A DNA stretch of 7,122 nt from Candidatus Coatesiibacteriota bacterium (GCA_030631385.1 DAOVLG010000079.1:1-7122); one strand, 5' to 3'; shown: positions 1-6,868, numbered from the stretch's first letter. Notes: generated by a model from the sequence alone, not told the origin. Translations and numbers: made by a program.

Positions 1-1621
1 AGCGCCGCTTTTGGAGAAGGGTCAATTCCCCGTGGGGAAGGATCGCGTAGGAGGGGCCGATCCGGAGCAGCCTTCCCGCCTCGATCAGCTTCGTAATCGC
101 ATCGCGCAGCGCGTCTGAGTCCACGTTGCGCCCGGCGAGGGAGGACAGACGACCCTGGTCCAGGCGAGAGAACGGGAGCCGCTTCTCCAGAATCCGGTCC
201 AGCGCCCGGCTCAGTTTATCCACCAGGCCCCGGCGCCAGCGGGGGTGGAGCCACCGGTCGCTCGATAGTCGGACGATCTCACCGGACTCGGTAAAACGTG
301 ACAACTCGGCCTCTACGGTTTTGACCAAGAGGTTCGACCGTTTGGCCAGCTCCGCGGTGGTAAGGTCTTTGCGGGGTAGAGGGTTGTGCTTGAGCCAGAG
401 GGACAGGGCACCTACGGGATCGGTTTTATCCAGCTCAATTAGCTTTTCTTTGTAGCTCACCCGTTTGCGTCGGTGCTTCTGGGCCAGGGGATCGAGCACG
501 CGCCCGCCGGCGATGGTGAGGGACGGGGAGGGGACGCGGAGGATGAACCTTTCGCCAAAGAATACGGGAAGGCTCTGCTCTGTCTCGATCTGGGCGAAGG
601 ACTCCTCGCCCGGTTTTAACGTCTCACGGCCCAGGAGTACGACCCTGCAGGGGACCTCGCTCGTCCCCTTCAGGAGCTTGAGCCGGGTGAGGTTTTTCAG
701 CTCCCCGACCGAGGGGAGGAGTTTTACCCGTGCGTCGAAGCGGTTGGACAACGGTGCGCTTCCCGGGGTGATGATCTCGTCGCCGCGCTTCACGCCTCGT
801 CTCGAAAGGCCGGTCAGGTTGATCGCCGCCCTAACGCCGGGGATAACCTCCTCCCGCGGACGGGCGTTTATCTGCAGGCCCCTTACCCGGGCGAGACCGC
901 CGCCCGGTTGAATCTCCACCTCGTCGCCGATCCGCAGGACGCCCGAGGCCACGGTGCCGGTGACCACGGCGCCGAATCCCTCCATCTTGAAAGACCGGTC
1001 GGCGGCCAGGCGGAAGGCCCTGCCGGGATCGAGCTCACGTTTGGATTCTCCCGCCAGCCGGATGAGCTCTCCCTTGAGCTCTTCGAGACCGACCCCCGTC
1101 CTGGCGCTGGTTCTGATAACGGTGGAGTCGCGCAGACCGGTGTCCGACAGGATGTCTCCGATCTCCTCCTCGAGAAGTGCCAGCCACTCCTCGTCCTCGA
1201 CCAGGTCCACCTTGGTGAGGGCCACGACGCCGCGCTTAACGCCCAGGAGCTCGACCACGTCCAGGTGCTCCCGGGTTTGGGGCATGATCCCCTCATCGGC
1301 GGCGACCACCAGCAGCACCGCCTCGAAGCCGACCGCGCCGGCGACCATCTCCCGGACCAGACTCTCGTGGCCCGGCACGTCCACGAATGCCAGCTCGCCG
1401 GCCGGGGTCTCGAGGAAGGCAAAACCGAGGCGAATGGATATCCGCCTCTGCCTCTCCTCGAGGAGGCGATCGGGGTCGGTTCCGGTCAGCGCCTTTACCA
1501 GGGCGCTCTTACCGTGATCCACGTGCCCCGCCGTTCCGAAGAGGGGCGGGACGTGGAAAGCTTTTCCGGTGTCGCTCATCGGCCAGATATTTTCGTCTTT
1601 GAGGTAAGGAAACGCCTTCAT
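1..1621 (-). CDS. selB: Selenocysteine-specific elongation factor SelB, 3' end cut by window edge
   Basis: SelB is the GTPase that brings Sec-tRNA to the ribosome at UGA codons marked by a SECIS hairpin. An open frame of 540 codons runs from 1621 to the left edge without a stop. Counting from 1621, the GTPase motifs are G1 GHVDHGKS (32-39), G3 DVPGHE (81-86), G4 TKVD (136-139) and G5 TSA (171-173). EF-Tu-like domains II and III follow, ending in the SelB-typical block SPSLTIAGGRVLDP and then HRR. The remainder is winged-helix sequence, for example LIEAGRLLRIG near the edge. SelB is usually about 600-650 residues, so roughly 60-100 C-terminal residues are missing, including part of the SECIS-binding winged helices. 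Switch I reads RRISIRLGF where the family has RGITIDLGF or similar. The start at 1621 is chosen for its GGAAGG site; the in-frame ATG at 1579 gives a more family-like N-terminus but has no visible ribosome site. No other sel gene is in the window. Confidence 0.96.
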   Translation of the reverse strand, partial: MKAFPYLKDENIWPMSDTGKAFHVPPLFGTAGHVDHGKSALVKALTGTDPDRLLEERQRRISIRLGFAFLETPAGELAFVDVPGHESLVREMVAGAVGFEAVLLVVAADEGIMPQTREHLDVVELLGVKRGVVALTKVDLVEDEEWLALLEEEIGDILSDTGLRDSTVIRTSARTGVGLEELKGELIRLAGESKRELDPGRAFRLAADRSFKMEGFGAVVTGTVASGVLRIGDEVEIQPGGGLARVRGLQINARPREEVIPGVRAAINLTGLSRRGVKRGDEIITPGSAPLSNRFDARVKLLPSVGELKNLTRLKLLKGTSEVPCRVVLLGRETLKPGEESFAQIETEQSLPVFFGERFILRVPSPSLTIAGGRVLDPLAQKHRRKRVSYKEKLIELDKTDPVGALSLWLKHNPLPRKDLTTAELAKRSNLLVKTVEAELSRFTESGEIVRLSSDRWLHPRWRRGLVDKLSRALDRILEKRLPFSRLDQGRLSSLAGRNVDSDALRDAITKLIEAGRLLRIGPSYAILPHGELTLLQKRR

Positions 1622-1634
1622 TATAAAACCTTCC
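1622..1634 (-). promoter_or_regulatory. Ribosome binding site deciding the selB start
   Basis: On the minus strand GGAAGG (1634-1629) lies 7 bases before the ATG at 1621. The alternative in-frame ATG at 1579 is preceded by CTGGCCG, which has no Shine-Dalgarno character. TATAAT (1625-1620) overlaps the 1621 start and, with TTGCCC 19 bases upstream, could be a promoter. If it is, translation would have to start at 1579. Confidence 0.5.
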
Positions 1635-1706
1635 GAACTACTTTGGGCAAAGATATGGTGAAATGATACCTTACGTTTGTGTAAGCGGACGTTATGATGA
1701 GGGCTG

Positions 1707-1735
1707 TTTGGGACGGATTGCTGCGTCCGTCCAAA
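1707..1735. repeat. Inverted repeat (hairpin), 10 bp with one bulge
   Basis: TTTGG-G-ACGGA (1707-1717) pairs with TCCGTCCAAA (1726-1735) around an 8-base loop, with one unpaired G. Outer GGG (1701-1703) and CCC (1736-1738) could extend it. It lies 5' of selB on the minus strand and could fold in the selB leader. There is no T-run, so it is not called a terminator. Confidence 0.5.
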
Positions 1736-1841
1736 CCCTTTACCGGAGGTTTTTGTCCAAACGGAAGGCGATCCAAACGTATCAATCGGAACGGGGTAAA
1801 TATGTTGGTTATAGAGATTGCGCGAGCGAATCGTCGACAGG

Positions 1842-1899
1842 CCGATTTAATAACGCGGTCGCCCGCAGAGGGGCGACCCTACATCCATCTTCTAATCGG
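1842..1899. repeat. Nested inverted repeat, possible dispersed palindromic element
   Basis: A perfect 8-bp inverted repeat, GGTCGCCC (1857-1864) and GGGCGACC (1871-1878) with a 6-base loop, sits inside a second one, CCGATT (1842-1847) and AATCGG (1894-1899). Read on the minus strand, the inner part begins TGTAGGGTCGCCCC, which resembles the TGTAGGGGC-type intergenic palindromes I recall from several phyla. That resemblance is from memory. There is no T-run, so it is not an intrinsic terminator. Confidence 0.55.
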
Positions 1900-2100
1900 G
1901 GCGGTCAAGGTGAGCATCTTCGATCTGAACTGGGAGAATTTCAGCAATGTACACCGATATCCGCGGTTCGACCTCGATTTTAAGCACCTCTCATTGCGCC
2001 GTGTACCACGGGTAAATAAACCGTTGACCGAAACTACACGTACTAACCGTGTATCAAAGGGAGTGGTGTCTCGAATTTACCGTGCTACCGAACAAGCTTC

Positions 2101-2108
2101 AAGGAGGG
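2101..2108 (+). promoter_or_regulatory. Shine-Dalgarno site deciding the start of the first beta-repeat gene
   Basis: AAGGAGGG lies 5 bases before the ATG at 2114. It is one of the strongest ribosome sites in the window and is directly followed by a signal-peptide coding sequence. This rules in 2114 over the open-frame extension back to 1694. Confidence 0.85.
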
Positions 2109-2113
2109 CGTGG

Positions 2114-3094
2114 ATGAAGTTCCTATGCGTGTTACTGGCTACTTTGTTTATGGCCTGTAGCTTCGCCAACGGGGGTGTGAACGTGGATCCTGAATTTCAG
2201 CATAAGGTTGAACTCGACCCGGCTGGCGCGAAGGTCCTCTCCATCGGGTGGCGGAGTGGTTCGATCGAGTTGATCGGGGATGACCGCAACAGCGTCCGCA
2301 TCACCGCAGTCGGGAGGAAGTACGGAGGTCTGATTTTACCCGAGGAGTGGCTGGAATTCATCGAGTTCAGTGTGGACAGTAGCGGCAAGGTTGTGCTTGA
2401 GTTTGTTCGACCGGGTGTCTCTAATCCCTACAGCATCGCCCTGCAGGTGTTCTTTCCCCGGATGATGGCCGTCGAGGTGGAGAACGGCAGCGGCGGATTG
2501 ACCCTCTCGGGTGGATCGTCGGCGGTCGTCAACCTGGGCAGCGGCGGAGTCACCATCACCGGCGTCTCGGGTGACGTCGAGGTGGAGACCGCCAGCGGCG
2601 GGATCGAGGTGGAGGAAGTGGGCGGCTCGCTGAGGGCCTACAGCGCCAGCGGAGGCTTGGAGATAAAGCACATCGAGGGGGTCGTCGAGGGGGGTACCGC
2701 CAGCGGAGGGATCGAGATCGAGCTGGACGCCAACCACGGCGGTGCGGTGAATGCCGAAACGGGCAGCGGTGGGATAAGCCTCTCCTTCGGCCCCGGTCAG
2801 GCCGGCCCGGTCACACTGAACACGGGCAGCGGCGGTATCGAGCTCAACTACGGCGGCATCTTCACCGGCGACGCGGACCTCGATACGGGATCGGGCGGCA
2901 TCACGGTCAATTTGGTTGATCCCCCCGAGGAGTTGGCCGTCGAGGCGGAGACGGCTTCGGGCAGGGCCTCGACCAACCACCCCGATGCTCAGGTCTCGAA
3001 TGAGTACTCCTCCGGGGAGATTATGTTGAAGGGGACCGGGCCGAAGCTGACCCTCTCCACCGGATCGGGCAGCATCGAGGTCAACGTCCAGTGA
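2114..3094 (+). CDS. Exported DUF4097-type beta-repeat protein with SGG turn motifs (putative adhesin)
   Basis: The product is 326 residues. Residues 1-18 form a hydrophobic signal sequence. Cleavage after SFA is likely, although Cys15 after FMA could be read as a poor lipobox. Residues 28-120 form an N-terminal beta region containing WRSGSIEL, VRITAVG and WLEF. From 126 to the end there are eleven short beta-strand units, each centred on a (G/A)SGG(I/V/L) turn. SGG or a close variant occurs at 126, 143, 161, 179, 197, 218, 239, 260, 282, 300 and 318, giving spacings of 17, 18, 18, 18, 21, 21, 21, 22, 18 and 18. This fits the DUF4097/putative adhesin fold, a parallel beta-solenoid. Function in that family is poorly known; surface or periplasmic location is inferred from the signal sequence. 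The last three turns are degenerate (SGR, SGE, SGS). The gene at 3289 is a clear paralog. The stop codon is TGA. Confidence 0.88.
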   Translation: MKFLCVLLATLFMACSFANGGVNVDPEFQHKVELDPAGAKVLSIGWRSGSIELIGDDRNSVRITAVGRKYGGLILPEEWLEFIEFSVDSSGKVVLEFVRPGVSNPYSIALQVFFPRMMAVEVENGSGGLTLSGGSSAVVNLGSGGVTITGVSGDVEVETASGGIEVEEVGGSLRAYSASGGLEIKHIEGVVEGGTASGGIEIELDANHGGAVNAETGSGGISLSFGPGQAGPVTLNTGSGGIELNYGGIFTGDADLDTGSGGITVNLVDPPEELAVEAETASGRASTNHPDAQVSNEYSSGEIMLKGTGPKLTLSTGSGSIEVNVQ

Positions 3095-3111
3095 GGTATG
3101 CTTGGGGCCGT

Positions 3112-3170
3112 CTTATGCCGGTCCTCTATTTTCATTACGGGGAATCCCGCCGAAGAGGAAGCGGCATAAG
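3112..3170. repeat. 59-base inverted repeat between the two beta-repeat genes
   Basis: CTTATGCCG (3112-3120) and CGGCATAAG (3162-3170) are a perfect 9-bp pair. CCTCT (3123-3127) and AGAGG (3154-3158) continue the stem after a 2- against 3-base internal loop, and CGGG/CCCG (3138-3149) makes an inner hairpin with a 4-base loop. It starts 17 bases after the TGA of the upstream gene. No T-run follows either arm, so it is not an intrinsic terminator. It may stabilise the upstream mRNA or be a small mobile palindrome. Confidence 0.65.
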
Positions 3171-3229
3171 GAATCGCACGGCGAGCTTAGCTTGATTCTA
3201 CGGGTGTAGGGACATCATATTGCGGCTCT

Positions 3230-3235
3230 TATACT
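3230..3235 (+). promoter_or_regulatory. Possible -10 box upstream of the second beta-repeat gene
   Basis: TATACT matches the sigma70 -10 consensus at five of six bases and lies 53 bases before the ATG at 3289. No convincing -35 stands 16-18 bases upstream (the bases there read TAGGGA), so this is tentative. The 194-base gap and the palindrome in it make an independent promoter reasonable. Confidence 0.3.
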
Positions 3236-3288
3236 ATAGGGTAAAGGCTGCTCTTAGAAGAGGCGCACACATGGAAAAGGGGTGTACG

Positions 3289-4068
3289 ATGAGAAGCGTT
3301 CTGGTCATGACCCTGGTCGTTCTCTCCTCGGCCTTCGCCCTGGAGAACTTTGAAACAGAGATACCGGCGGAGGGGGTCAACGACCTCCGAATCGACTGGG
3401 CCAACGGTGACGTTGAGCTGATCGCCGACAGCTCTGCCTCAGTGCGGATAACCGCCGTCGGAAGCCGGGGCGGGACGACCCTAAAGACTTCGGATTGGCT
3501 CGAGTACGCCGATTTCAGCCTCACCGGCACTGAGGCCGTACTGGTGTTCGAAACTCGGGGTCGCGCCACGAATATCGCTGTTGACCTCACGGTTCGCTTT
3601 CCGCAGGGATTGAGGGTCAGCGTTGATTGCGGCAACGGCGGTGTTACGGTGTCCGGCGGTTCTTCGCTGGAGGTGGATGCCGGTAACGGCAACCTCGACG
3701 TTTCCGGGGTTACCGGCGAAACCGACCTGGATGCGGGAAACGGGAACGTCGAACTGGCGCTGCCGGCGGGCTTTGCCGCGGAGGCCGCAGTAGACTCCGG
3801 CAACGGCAATGTCGAGCTTACGATCGGCGGGGGTTTCTCGGGGGAAGTGGAGGTCAACGCCGGGAACGGCGACGTGACGGCAACCTTCGCCGATGTACCC
3901 GACGGTTTACGGATTGACGCCCAGACCGGCATGGGCTCGGTAAAGTGCACAATACCGGGCGCCGAGGTGACGGAGGGCTTCATGGGGGGTGCGGTTACCC
4001 TGGACGGTCGCGGCCCCGAGCTGGATATCTCCGCCGGCATGGGCGACATCGGCATATTTGTCGAATAG
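3289..4068 (+). CDS. Exported DUF4097-type beta-repeat protein with GNG turn motifs, paralog of the preceding gene
   Basis: The product is 259 residues. Residues 1-17 are a clean signal peptide ending SAFA, then LENF. The start at 3289 follows AAGGGG by 7 bases. The in-frame TTG at 3220 and ATG at 3271 would put charged residues before the signal peptide. It aligns along its length with the preceding protein: DWANGDVELI against GWRSGSIELI, both with VRITAVG, WLE and SGGSS, and endings GRGPELDIS against GTGPKLTLS. Turn motifs are GNG at 115, 132, 150, 171 and 192, then GMG 214, MGG 232 and GMG 250. The spacings are 17, 18, 21, 21, 22, 18 and 18, the same ladder as the paralog minus three coils. 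Where the paralog has SG in the turn, this one has NG, even in the N-terminal domain. Export to periplasm or surface is inferred; no biochemical role can be read from the sequence. The gene ends at TAG and runs into the terminator at 4084. Confidence 0.88.
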   Translation: MRSVLVMTLVVLSSAFALENFETEIPAEGVNDLRIDWANGDVELIADSSASVRITAVGSRGGTTLKTSDWLEYADFSLTGTEAVLVFETRGRATNIAVDLTVRFPQGLRVSVDCGNGGVTVSGGSSLEVDAGNGNLDVSGVTGETDLDAGNGNVELALPAGFAAEAAVDSGNGNVELTIGGGFSGEVEVNAGNGDVTATFADVPDGLRIDAQTGMGSVKCTIPGAEVTEGFMGGAVTLDGRGPELDISAGMGDIGIFVE

Positions 4069-4083
4069 ATGCAGGCTGTTACG

Positions 4084-4116
4084 AAAAAGACCGCCAGGTG
4101 GCGGTCTTTTCTTTTA
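4084..4116. terminator. Bidirectional intrinsic terminator between convergent genes
   Basis: An 8-bp perfect stem, AGACCGCC (4088-4095) and GGCGGTCT (4100-4107), has a 4-base loop. It is preceded by five A and followed by TTTTCTTTT, so both strands show a GC stem followed by a T-run. On the plus strand it ends the beta-repeat gene 16 bases after its stop. On the minus strand it lies directly after the 3' strand of the rnpB P1 helix. Confidence 0.9.
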
Positions 4117-4118
4117 TA

Positions 4119-4587
<469 letters not shown>

Positions 4588-4594
4588 AGGAAGT

Positions 4595-4623
4595 AAAATA
4601 GCACCGTTTGAGGTTTTTGACAA
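4595..4623 (-). promoter_or_regulatory. rnpB promoter inside the methyltransferase reading frame
   Basis: On the minus strand TTGTCA (4623-4618) and TATTTT (4600-4595) are separated by exactly 17 bases. Seven bases after the -10 comes G4587, the first base before the P1 helix, so the predicted transcription start agrees with the RNA structure found independently. The boxes fall on codons 289-290 and 296-298 of the methyltransferase gene on the same strand. Confidence 0.75.
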
Positions 4624-5479
4624 CCCTAGAGGGCCACCGAACACGAAGTAAAGGTTGCCCAGCTCACCGGTGAGTTCGGCGTCCAGGGGTACCTCTGCAA
4701 ATTTCTCATCATAGATCGCAGTGAGAAAGAGTCGTCCCGACTCCCGGGCCAGTCGCCTCAAATCTTCGTAAAGCCACAACCTCAGAACATGTGGCTCATC
4801 GAGGACAAGTTCCCGGCCGTTATCCTCGATCTCCATGCGGCAGCGCTGATGGCTCAGCTTACGCTCACGGTCTTCGTGCTCAACTGTCCATGTCGTTTTC
4901 ACCCGGACGCCGTTACGCTCGAAGGTCCAGGAGCTGAGGTCTTCCTCGGGTGGTTTTCCCCAGGCGCAGGAGAGCTGGACGACGTAAACCCCGCCGGTTT
5001 GCAGCGCATCTCCGGTGCACCTGAAGTGGGTGACTATTTCTTCATCGGAGTGCAGGTAGCCCAGACTGTTGATCAGGTTGAAGGCCGCGCCGAATTTCTC
5101 GTTGAAGACAACCGAGCGCATATCAGCGACTTTCACCTCCGCACGGTCGGCCAGACCGGCCTCGGTTATCCGCCGTTTTGCGTACTCCACCACCCGTGGG
5201 TTAACGTCGTAGCCCATCACGCGGTAGCCGCGGCGGGCCAATGCCAGAAGCAACCGACCAGTACCGCAGGCCGGCTCTCCAATCCGCTCCACTTTGAAAG
5301 GGACGAAAAGTTCGAAGATCCGCTCGAAGAAATCTATCTGTTTTAAAACGCTCCAAGTGAAGGCGATGTCGTAATAGAACGGTCGGTCGTAGATTTTACT
5401 CGTCACTGGAAGTTGATCTCCGCGATGCAGCAATCGTGAAAAATTCACCGGGGTAGACCTCAACGATTCCCTCAGCCAT

Positions 5480-6358
5480 TCAATCATCCCCGACGTTCGG
5501 TGGCGCCCACACCAAATGCTTATACGCGTCGCATCGCGAGCAGAGCCATATTTTGTCTCGCTCCCCGCGGCTCAGAAGTTCGCGGTAGTTCCCAACAATG
5601 GGTCCGTTCCAGATTTCGAGCGGCGTGTTGAGGTTAATGTCGCCGATCACGCCGCGCCCCTCTATGTCCCAGCAGCACAGCACCGCCCGGCCGTCGGTGA
5701 AGAAGAACATCTCGCCCAAAATCTTCGGGCAGGGTTTGAGGACAACGTCCTTCTCGGACTGGTCGGTCCAGGGCCACTTATAGAGTGGCACAAACTCCAC
5801 CAGGTCGGCCAGCGGCTCCCAGTAACGCCGGTACTCCTCACGTTCGCCGACGTTTTCCTCCATCTTGATCATCCGCACGTGGGTCACGCAGGTCGTATCA
5901 TCGGCCAGCTCGCAGAAGCGGGTTACCCTATCGTAAACTTTGTCCCGGTTGATACCCGGCCTGGTTTTTTCGTAGACCTCGACACCGTAGGCGTCAATGG
6001 AGAAGCGTATCTCGTCCAGCCCTGTCGCCAGAAGGTCCTCGGCGCGTTCCTCGGTCATCAACTCCCCGTTGGAGTTGAGCTCCACCCACGCCGTGGGATC
6101 CCGTTTGATGTGGCGGACGATCTCCTCCAAGCGGTTGTCGCAGAGCGGCTCGTTCTGCAGAAATGGGCGGTAGGTGATGCCCAATTCCCGCGTTTCGTCA
6201 ATGATCTTCCGCCAGAGGCGCTCCTCCATCCGGAAGGGGCCGCGTTCGAGATCCTTCTGTTGACAGAAGGGGCAGGCGCCGTTGCAGGCGGTGGTGGTCT
6301 CGAGCTGGATGTAGCGGGGACGATCGGGGAAGCGGGTGAAACGGTCGGCGTTGCTCAT
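5480..6358 (-). CDS. Radical SAM protein with SPASM-type C-terminus
   Basis: The product is 292 residues. The radical SAM cluster motif CNGACPFC gives Cys25, Cys29 and Cys32, with the usual aromatic before the last Cys. Later core features are LNSNGELM (94-101) and IRFSIDAY (117-124). The C-terminus has the SPASM pattern: Cys210, FFTDGRAVLCCWD (Cys228, Cys229), GDINLNTPLEIWNG (239-252) and CSRC (Cys273, Cys276). The cysteine count suggests one auxiliary iron-sulfur cluster rather than two. Members of this family modify peptides, proteins or small molecules by radical chemistry; the substrate here is unknown. The start at 6358 follows GAGGA by about 7 bases. The downstream methyltransferase gene overlaps it by 8 bases, which suggests the two work on one substrate. 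No short precursor-peptide gene stands beside it on the same strand. The stop is TGA. Confidence 0.9.
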   Translation of the reverse strand: MSNADRFTRFPDRPRYIQLETTTACNGACPFCQQKDLERGPFRMEERLWRKIIDETRELGITYRPFLQNEPLCDNRLEEIVRHIKRDPTAWVELNSNGELMTEERAEDLLATGLDEIRFSIDAYGVEVYEKTRPGINRDKVYDRVTRFCELADDTTCVTHVRMIKMEENVGEREEYRRYWEPLADLVEFVPLYKWPWTDQSEKDVVLKPCPKILGEMFFFTDGRAVLCCWDIEGRGVIGDINLNTPLEIWNGPIVGNYRELLSRGERDKIWLCSRCDAYKHLVWAPPNVGDD

Positions 6359-6382
6359 CGGGCGTCCTCGGAAGGGAAAAGC

Positions 6383-6412
6383 TTGCTCCGGCGGTGGATT
6401 TTCCCTTATACT
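6383..6412 (+). promoter_or_regulatory. Candidate promoter of the small exported protein gene
   Basis: TTGCTC (6383-6388) and TATACT (6407-6412) are 18 bases apart, and the predicted start near 6419 gives a leader of about 38 bases to the ATG at 6457. On the minus strand TATAAG (6410-6405) overlaps this box and could serve the radical SAM gene, though no good -35 is seen for it. Confidence 0.45.
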
Positions 6413-6438
6413 AAACCGTAGGAATCGTAAAATCCACC
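6393..6438. repeat. Perfect 10-bp inverted repeat flanking the divergent -10 boxes
   Basis: GGTGGATTTT (6393-6402) and AAAATCCACC (6429-6438) are exact complements 26 bases apart, centred near 6415, with the -10 box between them. In the divergent gap between the radical SAM gene and the small exported gene this could be an operator. As RNA it would form a stem only if transcription came from further upstream. Confidence 0.6.
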
Positions 6439-6456
6439 CCCGGCGAAAGGAGAAAG

Positions 6457-6843
6457 ATGAGAAAGGTGCTGATTTCGATCTTCATGGTGGTCGCCCTCAT
6501 CCTCTTGACCGGCGCCGAGTCCGGTGAGGTATGGGGACCCGACGCGCCCAAGACCACGAGCAACCACTCACGCGCCCGTCCCAACGTCATCATCATCATG
6601 ATCGGCGCCGACACAGACATGGCCGCCGTGGCGGCCTTCAACGCCGAGCAGAACGTCAAGCGAATGGAGCACGTCACGGGACAGATCTACCGCCTCTATC
6701 TCGACGCGGCAGCCGACACGGTCAAGGTTCGCCAGGCTTACGCCAAGAACTCCCTTTTCGTCAAGGTGGACTACGAGATCGAGGTGAGCTACGAGGTGCA
6801 CGCCGGTTGCTCCGCCGGCGGCGGGGTGAGAACGGGCACTTAG
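6457..6843 (+). CDS. Small exported protein of unknown function
   Basis: The product is 128 residues. The start is firm: AAAGGAG lies about 4 bases before the ATG. Residues 1-20 form a hydrophobic signal peptide with a plausible cleavage after LTGA. The mature part has a short hydrophobic patch VIIIMIG (44-50), an alanine-rich and likely helical stretch about 54-70, and a strand-rich region with alternating residues (FVKVDYEIEVSYEV, 101-114). It ends in a Gly-rich tail with the only cysteine, Cys118. I do not recognise a family. It stands alone between a divergent promoter region and a strong terminator, so it is probably a single-gene transcript. A periplasmic or surface location is inferred only from the signal peptide. 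Confidence 0.75.
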   Translation: MRKVLISIFMVVALILLTGAESGEVWGPDAPKTTSNHSRARPNVIIIMIGADTDMAAVAAFNAEQNVKRMEHVTGQIYRLYLDAAADTVKVRQAYAKNSLFVKVDYEIEVSYEVHAGCSAGGGVRTGT

Positions 6844-6868
6844 CGAAAGTGAACGTTAAGTCTACAAT

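Larger units (their letters stand above)
1622..2113. other. Intergenic region without a convincing gene, between divergent selB and the first beta-repeat gene
   Basis: About 490 bases separate the divergent selB and beta-repeat genes. The frame of the downstream gene stays open back to 1694, but the extra 140 residues have no recognisable domain, no signal sequence and no good ribosome site at their start, so they are treated as non-coding. The region is less GC-rich than the genes and holds at least three inverted repeats: 1707-1735, 1842-1899 and 2035-2053 (TACACG, 7-base loop, CGTGTA). A TTGACC box at 2024-2029 could be a -35 element for the plus-strand gene, but no good -10 stands at the right distance. 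No tRNA or known riboswitch was recognised. Confidence 0.6.

Noticed and set aside
883..1666. Several long open frames opposite or out of frame with selB, on both strands.
   Set aside because: They are shadows of the GC-rich selB frame, rich in Arg, Ser and Pro, with no recognisable motif.
1960..1985. GGTTCGACC resembling a tRNA T-arm (possible selC near selB).
   Set aside because: The flanking bases do not pair as a T-stem and no acceptor or anticodon arm can be built around it.
1694..2113. Open-frame extension of the first beta-repeat gene by 140 residues.
   Set aside because: There is no domain and no ribosome site at 1694, while 2114 has a strong Shine-Dalgarno site and a signal peptide. 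The extension contains palindromes.
2150..2165. Possible lipobox (FMAC, Cys15) in the first beta-repeat protein.
   Set aside because: Phe at -3 and Met at -2 are poor for a lipobox. Ordinary signal peptidase cleavage after SFA is equally good and the paralog has no such cysteine, so lipoprotein status is not claimed.
3092..3170. TGA of the first beta-repeat gene followed by an open frame to a TAA at 3167 and by a hairpin, which could be a selenocysteine codon with SECIS in a host with SelB.
   Set aside because: The hairpin begins 17 bases after the TGA and its loop is about 45 bases away, too far for a bacterial SECIS. The read-through peptide has no redox motif, and the protein already ends exactly where its paralog does.
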